Shown one piece after another: positions 16,889 to 25,250 of a DNA stretch of 64,000 bases. Origin of the DNA: Pseudomonas wadenswilerensis (GTDB lineage: Bacteria > Pseudomonadota > Gammaproteobacteria > Pseudomonadales > Pseudomonadaceae); NCBI RefSeq assembly GCF_900497695.1, contig NZ_UIDD01000011.1:248001-312000 (forward strand), written 5' to 3'. A model generated the notes under the pieces. It saw only the letters and a program-made list of their open reading frames with translations. It did no database searches and was not told the origin of the DNA. Each line of letters begins with the position of its first letter. The first letter of the stretch is position 1. A program made the position numbers and the translations under genes.

Positions 16889-17467
16889 ATGAGCAAACGA
16901 ATCCTGGTGATACTCGGCCACCCTTCGCGCAACAGTTTCTGCGCTGCATTAAGCGACAGCTACATCACCAGCGCCCGCGAGCAAGGCCATGACGTCTGCC
17001 TGCTGGAGCTTGGCAACCTGGCCTTCGACCCGATCCTGCATGACGGCTATCAACAGGTACAACCCCTGGAACCCGACCTGTTGCACGCCCAGCAATTGAT
17101 CAGTTGGGCCGAGCATCTGGTGTTCGTCTTCCCGGTCTGGTGGGGCGGTATTCCAGCCCTGCTCAAAGGCTTCTTCGACCGGGTCCTGCTGCCCGGCTTC
17201 GCCTTCAAGTACCGCAGCGGCTCGCCCTTCCCTGCGCAACTGCTCAAGGGCCGCAGCGCCGACCTGCTGGTGAGCATGGATACGCCGCCCTGGTACTACC
17301 GCTGGATCTATCGCATGCCCGCTCTGCAACAGATGCGCCGCACCACCCTGGGCTTCTGTGGAATCAAGGCGAAAAAGACGTTAACGTTTGGCCCCATCAT
17401 CAGCTCGACCGACCAGCAACGCGAAACCTGGCTGCAGCAGGCGCGCACGCTGGCTCGTCGGTACTAA
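16889..17467 (+). CDS. Flavodoxin-fold NAD(P)H oxidoreductase
   Basis: 192 residues from the ATG at 16889. It has the flavodoxin-like fold of the NQO/KefF/MdaB group: ILVILGHPSRNSFCAAL at the N-terminus, FVFPVWWGGIPALLKGFFDRV in the middle (the FMN/FAD site), and a glycine-rich turn. Members reduce quinones or similar electrophiles by two electrons. It is followed 11 bases later by a MerR regulator gene, and the promoter upstream has MerR-type spacing, so it is probably induced by the compound it detoxifies. Confidence 0.88.
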   Translation: MSKRILVILGHPSRNSFCAALSDSYITSAREQGHDVCLLELGNLAFDPILHDGYQQVQPLEPDLLHAQQLISWAEHLVFVFPVWWGGIPALLKGFFDRVLLPGFAFKYRSGSPFPAQLLKGRSADLLVSMDTPPWYYRWIYRMPALQQMRRTTLGFCGIKAKKTLTFGPIISSTDQQRETWLQQARTLARRY

Positions 17468-17478
17468 AGGGACGTTTG

Positions 17479-17847
17479 ATGTACATCGGCAAAGCCGCGC
17501 AACTGTCCGGGGCGACCATCAAGAGCATTCGCCACTATGAGCGCATCGGCCTGTTGCCGGCGCCCAGGCGTCAAGGGAGCTATCGCCTGTATGATCAGCA
17601 GAGCATCGCCCTGCTGAGCCTGATCAAATGCGCGCAAAAGCTCGGTTTCAGCCTCAAGGAAATGCAGGCGCTGGTCGGCGATGATCAGGCCGGGCTGCCG
17701 ATGGAGCGCGTGCGCCAGGCGATTGCCGGCAAGAAAGCCCAGTTGCAGGCGCAGATCCAGGCGCTGCAGCTCCAACATCAAGGCCTGCTCGAGCTGCAAA
17801 GCAGTCTTGAGCAAAACCATTACGATTGCTTCGACTACACCGCTTGA
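17479..17847 (+). CDS. MerR-family transcriptional regulator
   Basis: 122 residues from the ATG at 17479, which follows AGGGA. The N-terminus is a MerR winged helix-turn-helix (MYIGKAAQLSGATIKSIRHY, then ERIGLLPAPRRQGSYRLY). The C-terminal half is a coiled coil (about 75-112) for dimerisation. It lacks the clustered cysteines of metal- or iron-sulfur-sensing members, and only one cysteine lies near the C-terminus (DCFDYTA). It is the second gene behind the oxidoreductase, so it probably autoregulates that pair. Confidence 0.88.
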   Translation: MYIGKAAQLSGATIKSIRHYERIGLLPAPRRQGSYRLYDQQSIALLSLIKCAQKLGFSLKEMQALVGDDQAGLPMERVRQAIAGKKAQLQAQIQALQLQHQGLLELQSSLEQNHYDCFDYTA

Positions 17848-17867
17848 GCCCTCACTGGAGCCGCCCT

Positions 17868-18830
17868 ATGCCCACATCCCGTCGCGCCGTGTTTCTCGAC
17901 CATAGCTCCCTGGACCTGGGTGACCTGGCACTGGATCGTCTCAAGGCCTGTTTCGATGAGCTGCAACTCTACCCGGCAACAGCGCCGGCGCAGGTCGCCG
18001 AACGCCTGCAGGGCGCAACCGTGGCGATCAGCAACAAGGTCATGATCGACGCCGCCACCCTGGCGGCCTGCCCCGAGCTGAAGCTGATCCTGGTGGCCGC
18101 CACCGGTACTAACAATGTCGACCTGCAGGCGGCCCGCGCCCAGGGTGTGGTGGTCAGCAATTGCCAGGGCTACGGCACGCCGTCGGTGGCGCAACACACC
18201 CTGACCCTGCTGCTGGCGCTGGCTACGCGCCTGAGCGACTATCAAAAGGCCGTCGCCGACGGCCAGTGGGCAAAGGCCAAACAGTTCTGCCTGCTGGACT
18301 TCCCCATCGTCGAACTGGAGGGCAAGACCCTCGGCCTGCTCGGCCATGGTGAACTGGGCGGTGCGGTAGCGCGCCTGGCCGAAGCCTTCGGCATGCGCGT
18401 ATTGCTTGGCCAGTTGCCCGGCCGCCCGCCCCGCGAAGATCGAATTGCGCTGGATGAGCTGCTGCCGCAGATCGACGCCCTGACCCTGCACTGCCCGCTC
18501 AACGAACACACCCGCCACCTGATCGGTGCCCGGCAACTGGCCCTGCTCAAGCCCGGCGCCTTTGTGATCAACACCGCCCGCGGCGGCCTGATCGACGAGC
18601 AAGCACTGGCCGACGCCTTGCGTGCCGGCCACCTGGGCGGCGCGGCGACCGATGTGCTCAGTGTCGAGCCGCCGGTCAACGGCAACCCGCTGCTGGCTGC
18701 GGACATCCCGCGCCTGATTGTCACCCCGCACAGCGCCTGGGGCGCAGTCGAATCACGGCAGCGTATCGTTGAGCAATTGAGCGAAAACGCCGAGGCGTTT
18801 TTCGCCGGCAGCCCGCGCCGCCAGGTCTAA
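17868..18830 (+). CDS. D-2-hydroxyacid dehydrogenase (glycerate/hydroxypyruvate reductase type)
   Basis: 320 residues from the ATG at 17868 (GGAG upstream). The Rossmann motif is GLLGHGELGGAVA. The catalytic arginine is in INTARGGLIDEQAL, the glutamate in LSVEPP and the histidine in TPHSAWGA. Members reduce 2-oxoacids to D-2-hydroxyacids with NAD(P)H; the closest characterised function is D-glycerate dehydrogenase / hydroxypyruvate reductase. The residue after the second beta strand is not a clear acidic NAD-selecting one, so cofactor choice is open. It starts 20 bases after the MerR gene. Confidence 0.88.
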   Translation: MPTSRRAVFLDHSSLDLGDLALDRLKACFDELQLYPATAPAQVAERLQGATVAISNKVMIDAATLAACPELKLILVAATGTNNVDLQAARAQGVVVSNCQGYGTPSVAQHTLTLLLALATRLSDYQKAVADGQWAKAKQFCLLDFPIVELEGKTLGLLGHGELGGAVARLAEAFGMRVLLGQLPGRPPREDRIALDELLPQIDALTLHCPLNEHTRHLIGARQLALLKPGAFVINTARGGLIDEQALADALRAGHLGGAATDVLSVEPPVNGNPLLAADIPRLIVTPHSAWGAVESRQRIVEQLSENAEAFFAGSPRRQV

Positions 18831-18881
18831 GCCAGGCCAGGCTCTGGTAAACTGCGCCACTTTTTTCAGGAGTCGCCGTCC

Positions 18882-19880
18882 ATGGACCCGCGCAGTGAAG
18901 TGTTGCTTCGTCAGGCCGATCTTTTCCAGGGCTCGCTGTTGCTCGCCGGTTTGCCTGCCGACGACCTGCTCGGCAAATTGCCCGCGGCCCATGGCTGGAG
19001 CTGGCATGCCGGCGATCAGGCGGCGCTCGATGCACGCTTCGCCGGGCGCAGCCACTTCGGCGTAGAAGCGCCAGCCCAGGCCTTCGACGCCGCCGTCTTG
19101 TTTTTGCCCAAGTCCCGCGACCTGGCCAATTACCTGCTCAACGCCCTGGCTTCGCGTTTGGCCGGCCGTGAGCTGTACCTGGTCGGCGAGAAACGCGGCG
19201 GCATCGAAGGTGCGGCCAAGCAGCTGCACGCCTTCGGCAAGCCGCGCAAACTCGACAGCGCCCGCCATTGCCAGCTGTGGCAGGTCACGGTGGAACACGC
19301 GCCTGAAGCCAAATCACTGGAAAGCCTGGCCGAGCATTTCCAACTGGAGCTGGCCGATGGCCCGCTGCAGATCGTCAGCCTGCCGGGTGTGTTCAGCCAC
19401 GGTCGCCTGGATCGCGGCAGCGCCCTGCTGCTGGAAAACCTCGATCAATTGCCCACCGGCCACGTGCTGGATTTCGGTTGTGGTGCGGGCGTCCTCGGCG
19501 CGGCCATCAAACGTCGCTATCCGCAAAACCGCATCACTTTGCTTGACGTTGATGCCTTCGCCGTCGCCAGCAGCCGCCTGACCCTGGCCGCCAATGGCCT
19601 GGAGGGTGAGGTGATCAGCGGCGACGGCATCGATGCTGCACCGCGCGAGCTGGACGTAATCATCAGCAATCCGCCGTTCCATACCGGGGTGCACACCAAC
19701 TATCAGGCCTCAGAGAACCTGTTGAGAAAATCTGCCGATCATCTGAAAAAAGGCGGCGAAATGCGCCTGGTGGCCAACAGCTTCCTGCGCTATCAGCCGC
19801 TGATCGAAGAGGCCCTGGGCAACTGCAGGATCCGCGACGAAGGGCAAGGCTTTCGTATCTACCAGGCAACACGCGGTTAA
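18882..19880 (+). CDS. rsmC: 16S rRNA (guanine-1207-N2)-methyltransferase
   Basis: 332 residues. The catalytic C-terminal half has the S-adenosylmethionine motif VLDFGCGAGVLGAAI and the N-methylase motif ISNPPFHTG. The N-terminal half is the degenerate duplicated methyltransferase domain typical of RsmC. The enzyme methylates N2 of G1207 in 16S rRNA within the 30S subunit. The start follows CAGGAG by eight bases. It ends just before the manganese riboswitch. Confidence 0.93.
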   Translation: MDPRSEVLLRQADLFQGSLLLAGLPADDLLGKLPAAHGWSWHAGDQAALDARFAGRSHFGVEAPAQAFDAAVLFLPKSRDLANYLLNALASRLAGRELYLVGEKRGGIEGAAKQLHAFGKPRKLDSARHCQLWQVTVEHAPEAKSLESLAEHFQLELADGPLQIVSLPGVFSHGRLDRGSALLLENLDQLPTGHVLDFGCGAGVLGAAIKRRYPQNRITLLDVDAFAVASSRLTLAANGLEGEVISGDGIDAAPRELDVIISNPPFHTGVHTNYQASENLLRKSADHLKKGGEMRLVANSFLRYQPLIEEALGNCRIRDEGQGFRIYQATRG

Positions 19881-19904
19881 AAAGAGCGCTTGCCGAAACG
19901 GATT

Positions 19905-20127
19905 TGCCTAGGCAGAATCCGCTCCGTCCTAGGGGAGTAGTCTCCCGCGAGCACCCAGCTCGCCCGGTACGCGTCAACATACTTGGTCCACAGACCATGG
20001 CGCGTGCGACCCACGGTCCGCACAGACGGACCCAGGGTTTGACAAGACCTATGACACGAACACCTTACCCGGGGCGGGAAGGCTGTACGTGTCATAGCCG
20101 TGTCGACCCGCCCCCGTAGGAATCCTG
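19905..20127 (+). promoter_or_regulatory. Manganese riboswitch (yybP-ykoY family) with expression platform
   Basis: The leader carries the family's conserved blocks in order: GGGGAGTAG (19932-19940), CAACATACTT (19975-19984) and GACCTATG (20046-20053). The last block overlaps a 10-bp stem, CTATGACACG (20049-20058) with CGTGTCATAG (20088-20097). Inside that hairpin, GGGGCGGG (20071-20078) can pair with CCCGCCCCC (20107-20115), which directly precedes the TAGGA ribosome site. This suggests control of translation start. The family binds Mn(II) and turns on exporters such as the GDT1-type gene that follows. Confidence 0.92.
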
Positions 20128-20715
20128 ATGCTGGAATCATTGCTCGTCCCCACCGCGATCGTGGCCCTCGCCGAAATTGGCGACAAGACCCAATTGCTCG
20201 CGCTGATCCTTGCCGCGCGCTTTCGCAAACCCTGGCCGATCATCGCCGGTATCATCGCTGCAACCCTGGCCAACCATGCGGCTGCAGGCGCTGTCGGTGC
20301 CTGGGTCAGTACCTTCTTCAGCGCCGCTACCCTGCACTGGATTCTCGCGGCCAGCTTTGCTGCCACGGCGTTGTGGACGCTGATTCCGGACAAGATGGAT
20401 GACGACGAATCCAGTACGGCACGGCGCTTCGGCCCGTTCCTGACCACCCTGATCGCGTTCTTCATCGCTGAAATCGGCGACAAGACCCAGGTCGCCACGG
20501 TGATGCTGGCGGCGCAGTATCCGCACCTGATCATGGTGATCATCGGTACCACCCTGGGCATGTTGATTGCCAACGTGCCGGTGGTACTGGCGGGTAACTT
20601 TGCTGCGGAGAAACTGCCGCTGACCCTGATCCGCCGCCTGGCTTCGGCCGCGTTCTTCGTCCTGGCCGCTGTGGCGGTGTATTCGGCGATGCAGGTCAGT
20701 GGCTGGATAGGCTGA
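20128..20715 (+). CDS. TMEM165/GDT1-family manganese exporter (MneA-like)
   Basis: 195 residues, six hydrophobic segments. The family motif E-x-G-D-K-T occurs twice, at E16-T21 (AEIGDKTQ) and E115-T120 (AEIGDKTQ), showing the internal duplication of UPF0016/GDT1 transporters. These are cation/proton exchangers for Mn(II) or Ca(II); bacterial members export Mn(II). The manganese riboswitch directly upstream supports a manganese role. It stands alone and is followed by a REP pair. Confidence 0.92.
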   Translation: MLESLLVPTAIVALAEIGDKTQLLALILAARFRKPWPIIAGIIAATLANHAAAGAVGAWVSTFFSAATLHWILAASFAATALWTLIPDKMDDDESSTARRFGPFLTTLIAFFIAEIGDKTQVATVMLAAQYPHLIMVIIGTTLGMLIANVPVVLAGNFAAEKLPLTLIRRLASAAFFVLAAVAVYSAMQVSGWIG

Positions 20716-20728
20716 CCGGTGGTGACTT

Positions 20729-20801
20729 CATCGCTGGCAAGCCAGCTCCCACAGGCCTTGTATACACAGGACCCTGTGGGAGCCGGTCTTGCCGGCGATG
20801 G
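20729..20801. repeat. Pair of inverted REP elements
   Basis: TCATCGCTGGCAAGCCAGCTC and the facing copy TGTGGGAGCCGGTCTTGCCG, separated by about 20 bases, between the convergent exporter and M48 peptidase genes. Confidence 0.85.
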
Positions 20802-20826
20802 GCCGCAGCGCGGCCCCGGCTATAAC

Positions 20827-21642
20827 TTACTTGCGGGCCTGCTCGTACAACGGCATCACCTTCGGAATCGCCGCCTGCAACGACGCCTGGCGGCTCGCCG
20901 AGGCCGGGTGAGTGCTCATGAACTCCGGCTGCGAACCGCCCGAGGCCTGGGCCATCTTGTCCCACAGGCTGATGGCCGCATTCGGGTTGTAACCGGCACG
21001 GGCGGCCAGTTCCAGGCCGATCAGGTCGGCTTCATTCTCGTTAGCCCGGCTGTTGGGCAGGGTCAGGCTGTACTGCACTACAGTGTCGGCAATCGCCAGG
21101 CTGTCCTGGCCCAGGCCCAGCAAGGCTCCCGCGCCCTGGCGAGCCATCTGCACGCCATAGGCCTTGGACATCGCTTCACGGCCATGCTCGCGCAGGGCGT
21201 GGGCGATTTCATGCCCCATCACCGCAGCCAGTTCGTCATCGGTCAGCTTGAGTTTGTCGATCAGGCCGTTGTAGACGAAGATCTTGCCGCCAGGCCCGCA
21301 GTTGGCGTTGAGCTCGTCGCTCTTGATCAGGTTCACTTCCCAGTTCCACTGTGCCGCATCCGGGCGGAACTGCGGGGCCTGGGCAATCAGGCGGTTGGCG
21401 ATGGCCTGCACGCGCTTGGCATTGGCGCTGCTCTTGTCGAGCACACCTTTGCTCGAGGCTTCGCCCAGGGTTTGCTGGTAGGACTGAGCGTACATCTGGT
21501 TGACCTCATCGGTCGACAGCATGCTGAACATGTATTGCTTACGCTCGACACCCACGGCGCCGCCGCTGGTGGTGTTCACCGCCTGGCAGCCAGCGAGCAG
21601 GACGCTGGCGCTCAATGCACCGATTACAAATGACTTACGCAT
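20827..21642 (-). CDS. M48-family metallopeptidase lipoprotein
   Basis: 271 residues from the ATG at 21642 (GGGAG eight bases upstream); longer in-frame starts lack signal-peptide character. The lipobox is LLAGC with C19. The zinc site is HEIAH (H144, E145, H148), with the third ligand in ANENEADLIGLELAARAGY. It belongs to the LoiP/YcaL-like group of envelope proteases that act in outer-membrane quality control. With a cysteine after LLAG it should be membrane-anchored in the periplasm. Confidence 0.92.
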   Translation of the reverse strand: MRKSFVIGALSASVLLAGCQAVNTTSGGAVGVERKQYMFSMLSTDEVNQMYAQSYQQTLGEASSKGVLDKSSANAKRVQAIANRLIAQAPQFRPDAAQWNWEVNLIKSDELNANCGPGGKIFVYNGLIDKLKLTDDELAAVMGHEIAHALREHGREAMSKAYGVQMARQGAGALLGLGQDSLAIADTVVQYSLTLPNSRANENEADLIGLELAARAGYNPNAAISLWDKMAQASGGSQPEFMSTHPASASRQASLQAAIPKVMPLYEQARK

Positions 21643-21730
21643 GAAAACACTCCCTTCGAACATGCCGCGTATCCTAGGCCGACTCGGTTGAGCCCGCCAT
21701 ATCCCTGATGAAGATTTCTCCAGACGGTGC

Positions 21731-21758
21731 TCATGCTTTCGCCCCGCCGGGCCGATAA
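21731..21758 (+). promoter_or_regulatory. FliA (sigma-28) type promoter for the chemoreceptor gene
   Basis: TCATG at 21731-21735, a 15-base gap, then a perfect GCCGATAA at 21751-21758. This fits the flagellar sigma factor pattern seen upstream of chemotaxis genes in Pseudomonas. The expected start of transcription is about 30 bases before the chemoreceptor ATG. Confidence 0.7.
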
Positions 21759-21796
21759 CGCAAGGCAGACGCCTTTCCTTGCGCTTGGAGCCCCAC

Positions 21797-23938
21797 ATGA
21801 AGTTCCGGTCGATCCAGTTTTCCGTCGCCGCCCTGGCTGGCGCCATTGTCCTGAGTATTGTCGCTGCCCTGGTGCTCTATGCCGTGTACTCCGGCGAACG
21901 CACCCAGGAGCTGGTGCAAAGCCGCACCCAGCAGCAGTTCGAAGCGGTGATCGAGCAGCGCCTGACCGCCCTGGCGCGGACTCAGGTCAGCGAGATCCAG
22001 CGCGGCCTGGAAGCGCCGCTGCTGATTGCCCGCGGCCTTGCCACCAGCAACGCCATGCTCGGCATGCAGGACGCCAGCGGCAATCCGCTGCTGAAGATCG
22101 AACGCCAACAACTGATTGCCCTGCTCAAGCAGACGGCGCTGACCAACCCGCTGATCCTCGGCACCTACCTGGGTTGGGAAACCAATGCCCTGGACCACGA
22201 TGACGCGCGCTTCGCCGGTACCTCGGTCACCGGTATCGACAGCGCCACCGGGCGCTTCCTGCCCTGGTGGTTCCGCAACGAAGACGGCAGCCTGGGCCTG
22301 GACAAGCTGGCCGACGTCAATGACCAGACCATCCTTGCCACCGGCGTGCGCGCCAGTGAGTACTACCTGTGCCCGCGGGAATCGAAGAAAGCCTGTGTCA
22401 TCGACCCGGCGCCTTATAAGGTCGGCGACAAGGTGGTGATGCTCGCCTCGTTCGTCGAGCCGATCATGATCGACGGCAAGTTCCAGGGCATCGCCGGCGC
22501 CGACCTCTCGGTTAACTTCATCCAGGAACTGCTCATTACCGCCGACCGCCAGTTGTACGACGGCGCCGGCGAACTGGCGCTGGTGTCCGGCAACGGCCGC
22601 CTGGTGGCCTTCACCAAAGACCCGGGCAAGTTTGGCGAGAAAGCCAGCGACGTCCTCGACGCCAATGCCGCCGGCACCCTGGCGCAATTGAGCGGCGAAA
22701 AACTGCACTACGAAGTCGATCAGGCCGCTGGCCGCATCGAGCTGTACCTGCCGTTCAAGATCGCCAATACCGACGCCCGCTGGACCCTGCTGCTGGAGCT
22801 GCCGATCAGCGCAGTGATGGCCGATGTGGAAAAACTGCAAAGCGACCTCAGCGCCCAGCGCCGCACCGACATCACTGGCATGACCGTGGTCGGCCTGGGC
22901 ATCGCCGCCCTTGGCCTGCTGGTGATCTGGCTGCTGGCCCACGGCATTGCCCGGCCGCTGCGGCAGATGGTGGCGATGCTCGATGACATCGCTCAGGGCG
23001 AAGGCGACCTGACCCGCCGCCTGAGCAGCGATCGCGCCGACGAACTGGGCTCGATCGCCAAGGGCTTCAACACTTTCCTGAGCAAGCTGCAGGCGATGAT
23101 CAGCCAGGTGGTGGCCTCGGTGCAGAAGGTCAGCGACTCCTCGGAGCACACCGCCGACATCGCCATCCGCACCAATCAGGGCGTGCACAAGCAGATGGCC
23201 GAGATCGACCTGGTGGCCACCGCCGTACACGAGATGACCGCCACTGCCCAGGACGTGGCGCGCAACGCCACCCATGCGGCCCAGGCCGCCAGCAATGCGG
23301 ACCAGGCGGCCCACCAGGGCCTGGCCATCGTGCGCGATACGTCCCATTCGATCAGCGCCCTGGCCGAGGAAATCGGCCGTGCGGTCGGCGTGGTGCAGAA
23401 TCTGGCCCGTGACAGCGAAAACATCAACGCCATCCTTATCGCCATCCGCGCGATTGCCGAGCAGACCAACCTGCTGGCGCTCAACGCCGCCATCGAGGCG
23501 GCCCGCGCGGGTGAACAGGGCCGTGGTTTTGCCGTGGTGGCCGACGAGGTGCGTAACCTGGCACAGAAAACCCAGCAGGCCACGGAAGAAATCCAGCAGA
23601 TGATCCAGCAACTGCAGCAGGGTACCCGCGATGTGGTGCGGGTGATGGAAGACAGCCAGGGCAAGACCGACGACAGCGTGCAGCAGGCCGCCCGCGCCGC
23701 CGAGGCACTGGAGAGCATCACCCAGGCGGTATCGGTGATCAACGACATGAACACGCAGATTGCCAGCGCTGCCGAAGAGCAGAGCGCGGTGGCCGAAGAC
23801 ATCAACCGCAATGTGATCAATATCGGCCAGGTGGCTAACGAGGTAGCTGGCGGGGCGGATGAGTCGAGTACCGCCAGTGCCGAGCTGACCAAGCTGGCCG
23901 AGCAGCAGCGGCGCTTGATCAATCAGTTCAGGGTGTAA
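21797..23938 (+). CDS. Methyl-accepting chemotaxis protein with large periplasmic dCache domain
   Basis: 713 residues from the ATG at 21797. Layout: transmembrane segment about 10-32; periplasmic sensor about 35-355 (two-module Cache fold, with GIDSATGRFLPWWFRN and GIAGADLSVNFIQELL); second transmembrane segment about 363-385; HAMP; and the cytoplasmic signalling hairpin with the standard tip EQTNLLALNAAIEAARAGEQ. There is no CheR-binding pentapeptide at the C-terminus. The size resembles polyamine or amine receptors such as P. putida McpU and P. aeruginosa TlpQ, but the ligand is not established. A FliA-like promoter precedes it. Confidence 0.92.
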   Translation: MKFRSIQFSVAALAGAIVLSIVAALVLYAVYSGERTQELVQSRTQQQFEAVIEQRLTALARTQVSEIQRGLEAPLLIARGLATSNAMLGMQDASGNPLLKIERQQLIALLKQTALTNPLILGTYLGWETNALDHDDARFAGTSVTGIDSATGRFLPWWFRNEDGSLGLDKLADVNDQTILATGVRASEYYLCPRESKKACVIDPAPYKVGDKVVMLASFVEPIMIDGKFQGIAGADLSVNFIQELLITADRQLYDGAGELALVSGNGRLVAFTKDPGKFGEKASDVLDANAAGTLAQLSGEKLHYEVDQAAGRIELYLPFKIANTDARWTLLLELPISAVMADVEKLQSDLSAQRRTDITGMTVVGLGIAALGLLVIWLLAHGIARPLRQMVAMLDDIAQGEGDLTRRLSSDRADELGSIAKGFNTFLSKLQAMISQVVASVQKVSDSSEHTADIAIRTNQGVHKQMAEIDLVATAVHEMTATAQDVARNATHAAQAASNADQAAHQGLAIVRDTSHSISALAEEIGRAVGVVQNLARDSENINAILIAIRAIAEQTNLLALNAAIEAARAGEQGRGFAVVADEVRNLAQKTQQATEEIQQMIQQLQQGTRDVVRVMEDSQGKTDDSVQQAARAAEALESITQAVSVINDMNTQIASAAEEQSAVAEDINRNVINIGQVANEVAGGADESSTASAELTKLAEQQRRLINQFRV

Positions 23939-23944
23939 GGTCTT

Positions 23945-24032
23945 GGGGCTGCTTCGCAGCCCATCGCTGGCAAGGCCAGCTCCCACAAGGTCAGTACACA
24001 CACTCCACTGTGGGAGCCGGCCTTGCCGGCGA
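23945..24032. repeat. Pair of inverted REP elements with flanking hairpin
   Basis: GGGGCTGCTTCGCAGCCC hairpin (from 23945), then REP CCATCGCTGGCAAGGCCAGC and a facing copy TGTGGGAGCCGGCCTTGCCG. It lies between the convergent chemoreceptor and SRAP-domain genes. Confidence 0.85.
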
Positions 24033-24049
24033 AGCCCTTTCAAGCCCCC

Positions 24050-24673
24050 TCAAGCCGGGGTCAAACACTCCGGCCCATTAAGCTTCGGATCGTTGACCAT
24101 ATTGGCCAACACCCGCTCACGCAGCGGTGCCTGGCCGCCCGCCAGCAGCTCGTACAAGCGCGCTGGCGGGGTTTCGGGATCAAGCCAGGCTGCCTGCCCG
24201 GCCGCATCGAGAATCAGCGGCCGACGCTGGCTCAGCGCTGCCTGGGTCACCACTGCGGTGCTCAGCCAGACCTGGTCCTGCACCGGATACGCCTCCCAGA
24301 TCGCGGCAAAAAACAGCGAAGAGCCCTCCCCCGGCGTCAGCCAGTACGGCCGTTTGCGCTGGGTGCCACGCCACTCGTAGAAACCGTTGGCCGGCAGCAG
24401 GCAGCGGCGCAGGCGAAAGGCTTCACGAAACATCGGCTGTTCGGCCAGGGTCTCGGCCCGGGCATGAGCCGGGGTGCGCGATAAATCGGTGAGCCAGGCG
24501 GGAGTCAGCCCCCAGCGTGCCCGCGCCAGTTCCATCTGACCATCGTCGAGGCGGCGCTGAATCAGCACCGAAGCGCCGGGGGAGATGTTCCATTGCGCCT
24601 GCTGGTCACTGGGAAATCCCGGCAAGGCAGCAAAGGCGGGAGACCAGCGAAACAGTGCATAACGTCCACACAT
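24050..24673 (-). CDS. SOS response-associated peptidase (SRAP/YedK family), divergent active site
   Basis: 207 residues beginning MCGRYA; C2 becomes the N-terminal catalytic cysteine that crosslinks to abasic sites in single-stranded DNA. E100 in NGFYEW is kept. Two positions usually conserved differ. The Asn of NARAET is H70 (HARAET). The active-site His of the H-x-R-M-P motif appears as Ser: the corresponding stretch reads SQRRP at 148-152. It may therefore be a divergent paralogue with altered crosslink-reversal chemistry. The residue roles come from studies of YedK and HMCES. Confidence 0.88.
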   Translation of the reverse strand: MCGRYALFRWSPAFAALPGFPSDQQAQWNISPGASVLIQRRLDDGQMELARARWGLTPAWLTDLSRTPAHARAETLAEQPMFREAFRLRRCLLPANGFYEWRGTQRKRPYWLTPGEGSSLFFAAIWEAYPVQDQVWLSTAVVTQAALSQRRPLILDAAGQAAWLDPETPPARLYELLAGGQAPLRERVLANMVNDPKLNGPECLTPA

Positions 24674-24685
24674 GAGGGCAAAAAC

Positions 24686-24946
24686 CTAGCAAATCAGGGT
24701 TCCGGGGATGTTCTCCGGTTCGTCGCCCGCAAGTGGCTGGGCGCTATTGTACGCGGCGATCAGCTGGCGTGCGCTGTCGGCCTGCTCATCGGCGACCGCC
24801 AGGCCCAGCAGGCCGTGCATCGGCAGGTCGCCCATGGCGCCCATCAGGTCGCGGCCAACCAGGTGCACGGGGATGCCTTCACTGGCGAGCATGCCGATGA
24901 GCATTTCGGCTTCCAGCAGGCTTTCGGGATCGTAGATTCGCCGCAT
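24686..24946 (-). CDS. DUF2007 family small protein
   Basis: 86 residues: MRRIYDPESLLEAEMLIGML, then ...HLVGRDLMGAMGDLP. It matches the DUF2007 ('putative signal transducing protein') family, a small ferredoxin-like fold of unknown role. Its start overlaps the stop of the CPXCG gene by one base (TGATG), so the two are translationally coupled. It lies 12 bases upstream of the SRAP gene on the same strand. Confidence 0.85.
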   Translation of the reverse strand: MRRIYDPESLLEAEMLIGMLASEGIPVHLVGRDLMGAMGDLPMHGLLGLAVADEQADSARQLIAAYNSAQPLAGDEPENIPGTLIC

Positions 24947-25128
24947 CAGTCATTCTCACCATAAACGTCCAGCATCCATTCCTCGCCATGCACCTGCAGC
25001 ACGAACCTGATCGGCTTGCAGCACACCTGGCAGTCCTCGATGTACTCCTGATCACCGCCCGACAGGTCCACCGTCGTCTCGACTTCTTCACCACAATAAG
25101 GACAATCGTACAACGCTGTCTCCAGCAT
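24946..25128 (-). CDS. CPXCG-motif cysteine-rich zinc-ribbon protein
   Basis: 60 residues. Four cysteines form two knuckles: CPYCGEE near the N-terminus and CQVCCKP in the middle, so it probably binds zinc. It is a conserved small gammaproteobacterial family of unknown function. It is the first gene of a three-gene minus-strand unit with DUF2007 and SRAP. Confidence 0.85.
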   Translation of the reverse strand: MLETALYDCPYCGEEVETTVDLSGGDQEYIEDCQVCCKPIRFVLQVHGEEWMLDVYGEND

Positions 25129-25250
25129 CGCGGCCTCCCGAGTGACTTGTGCGTATAATTGCCGGTCTATTTACAGGTCCTGAGTGTGTCTGAGCCGTTT
25201 TTCAGACCCCGGCCCCTACCTATTACCCTAGCCGTTTCCAACAAGAGAGC

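Noticed and set aside
21731..24043. A 770-residue minus-strand open frame opposite the chemoreceptor gene
   Set aside because: Same shadow effect; repetitive His/Leu/Gly/Gln composition and no start signal, while the plus strand has an intact chemoreceptor.
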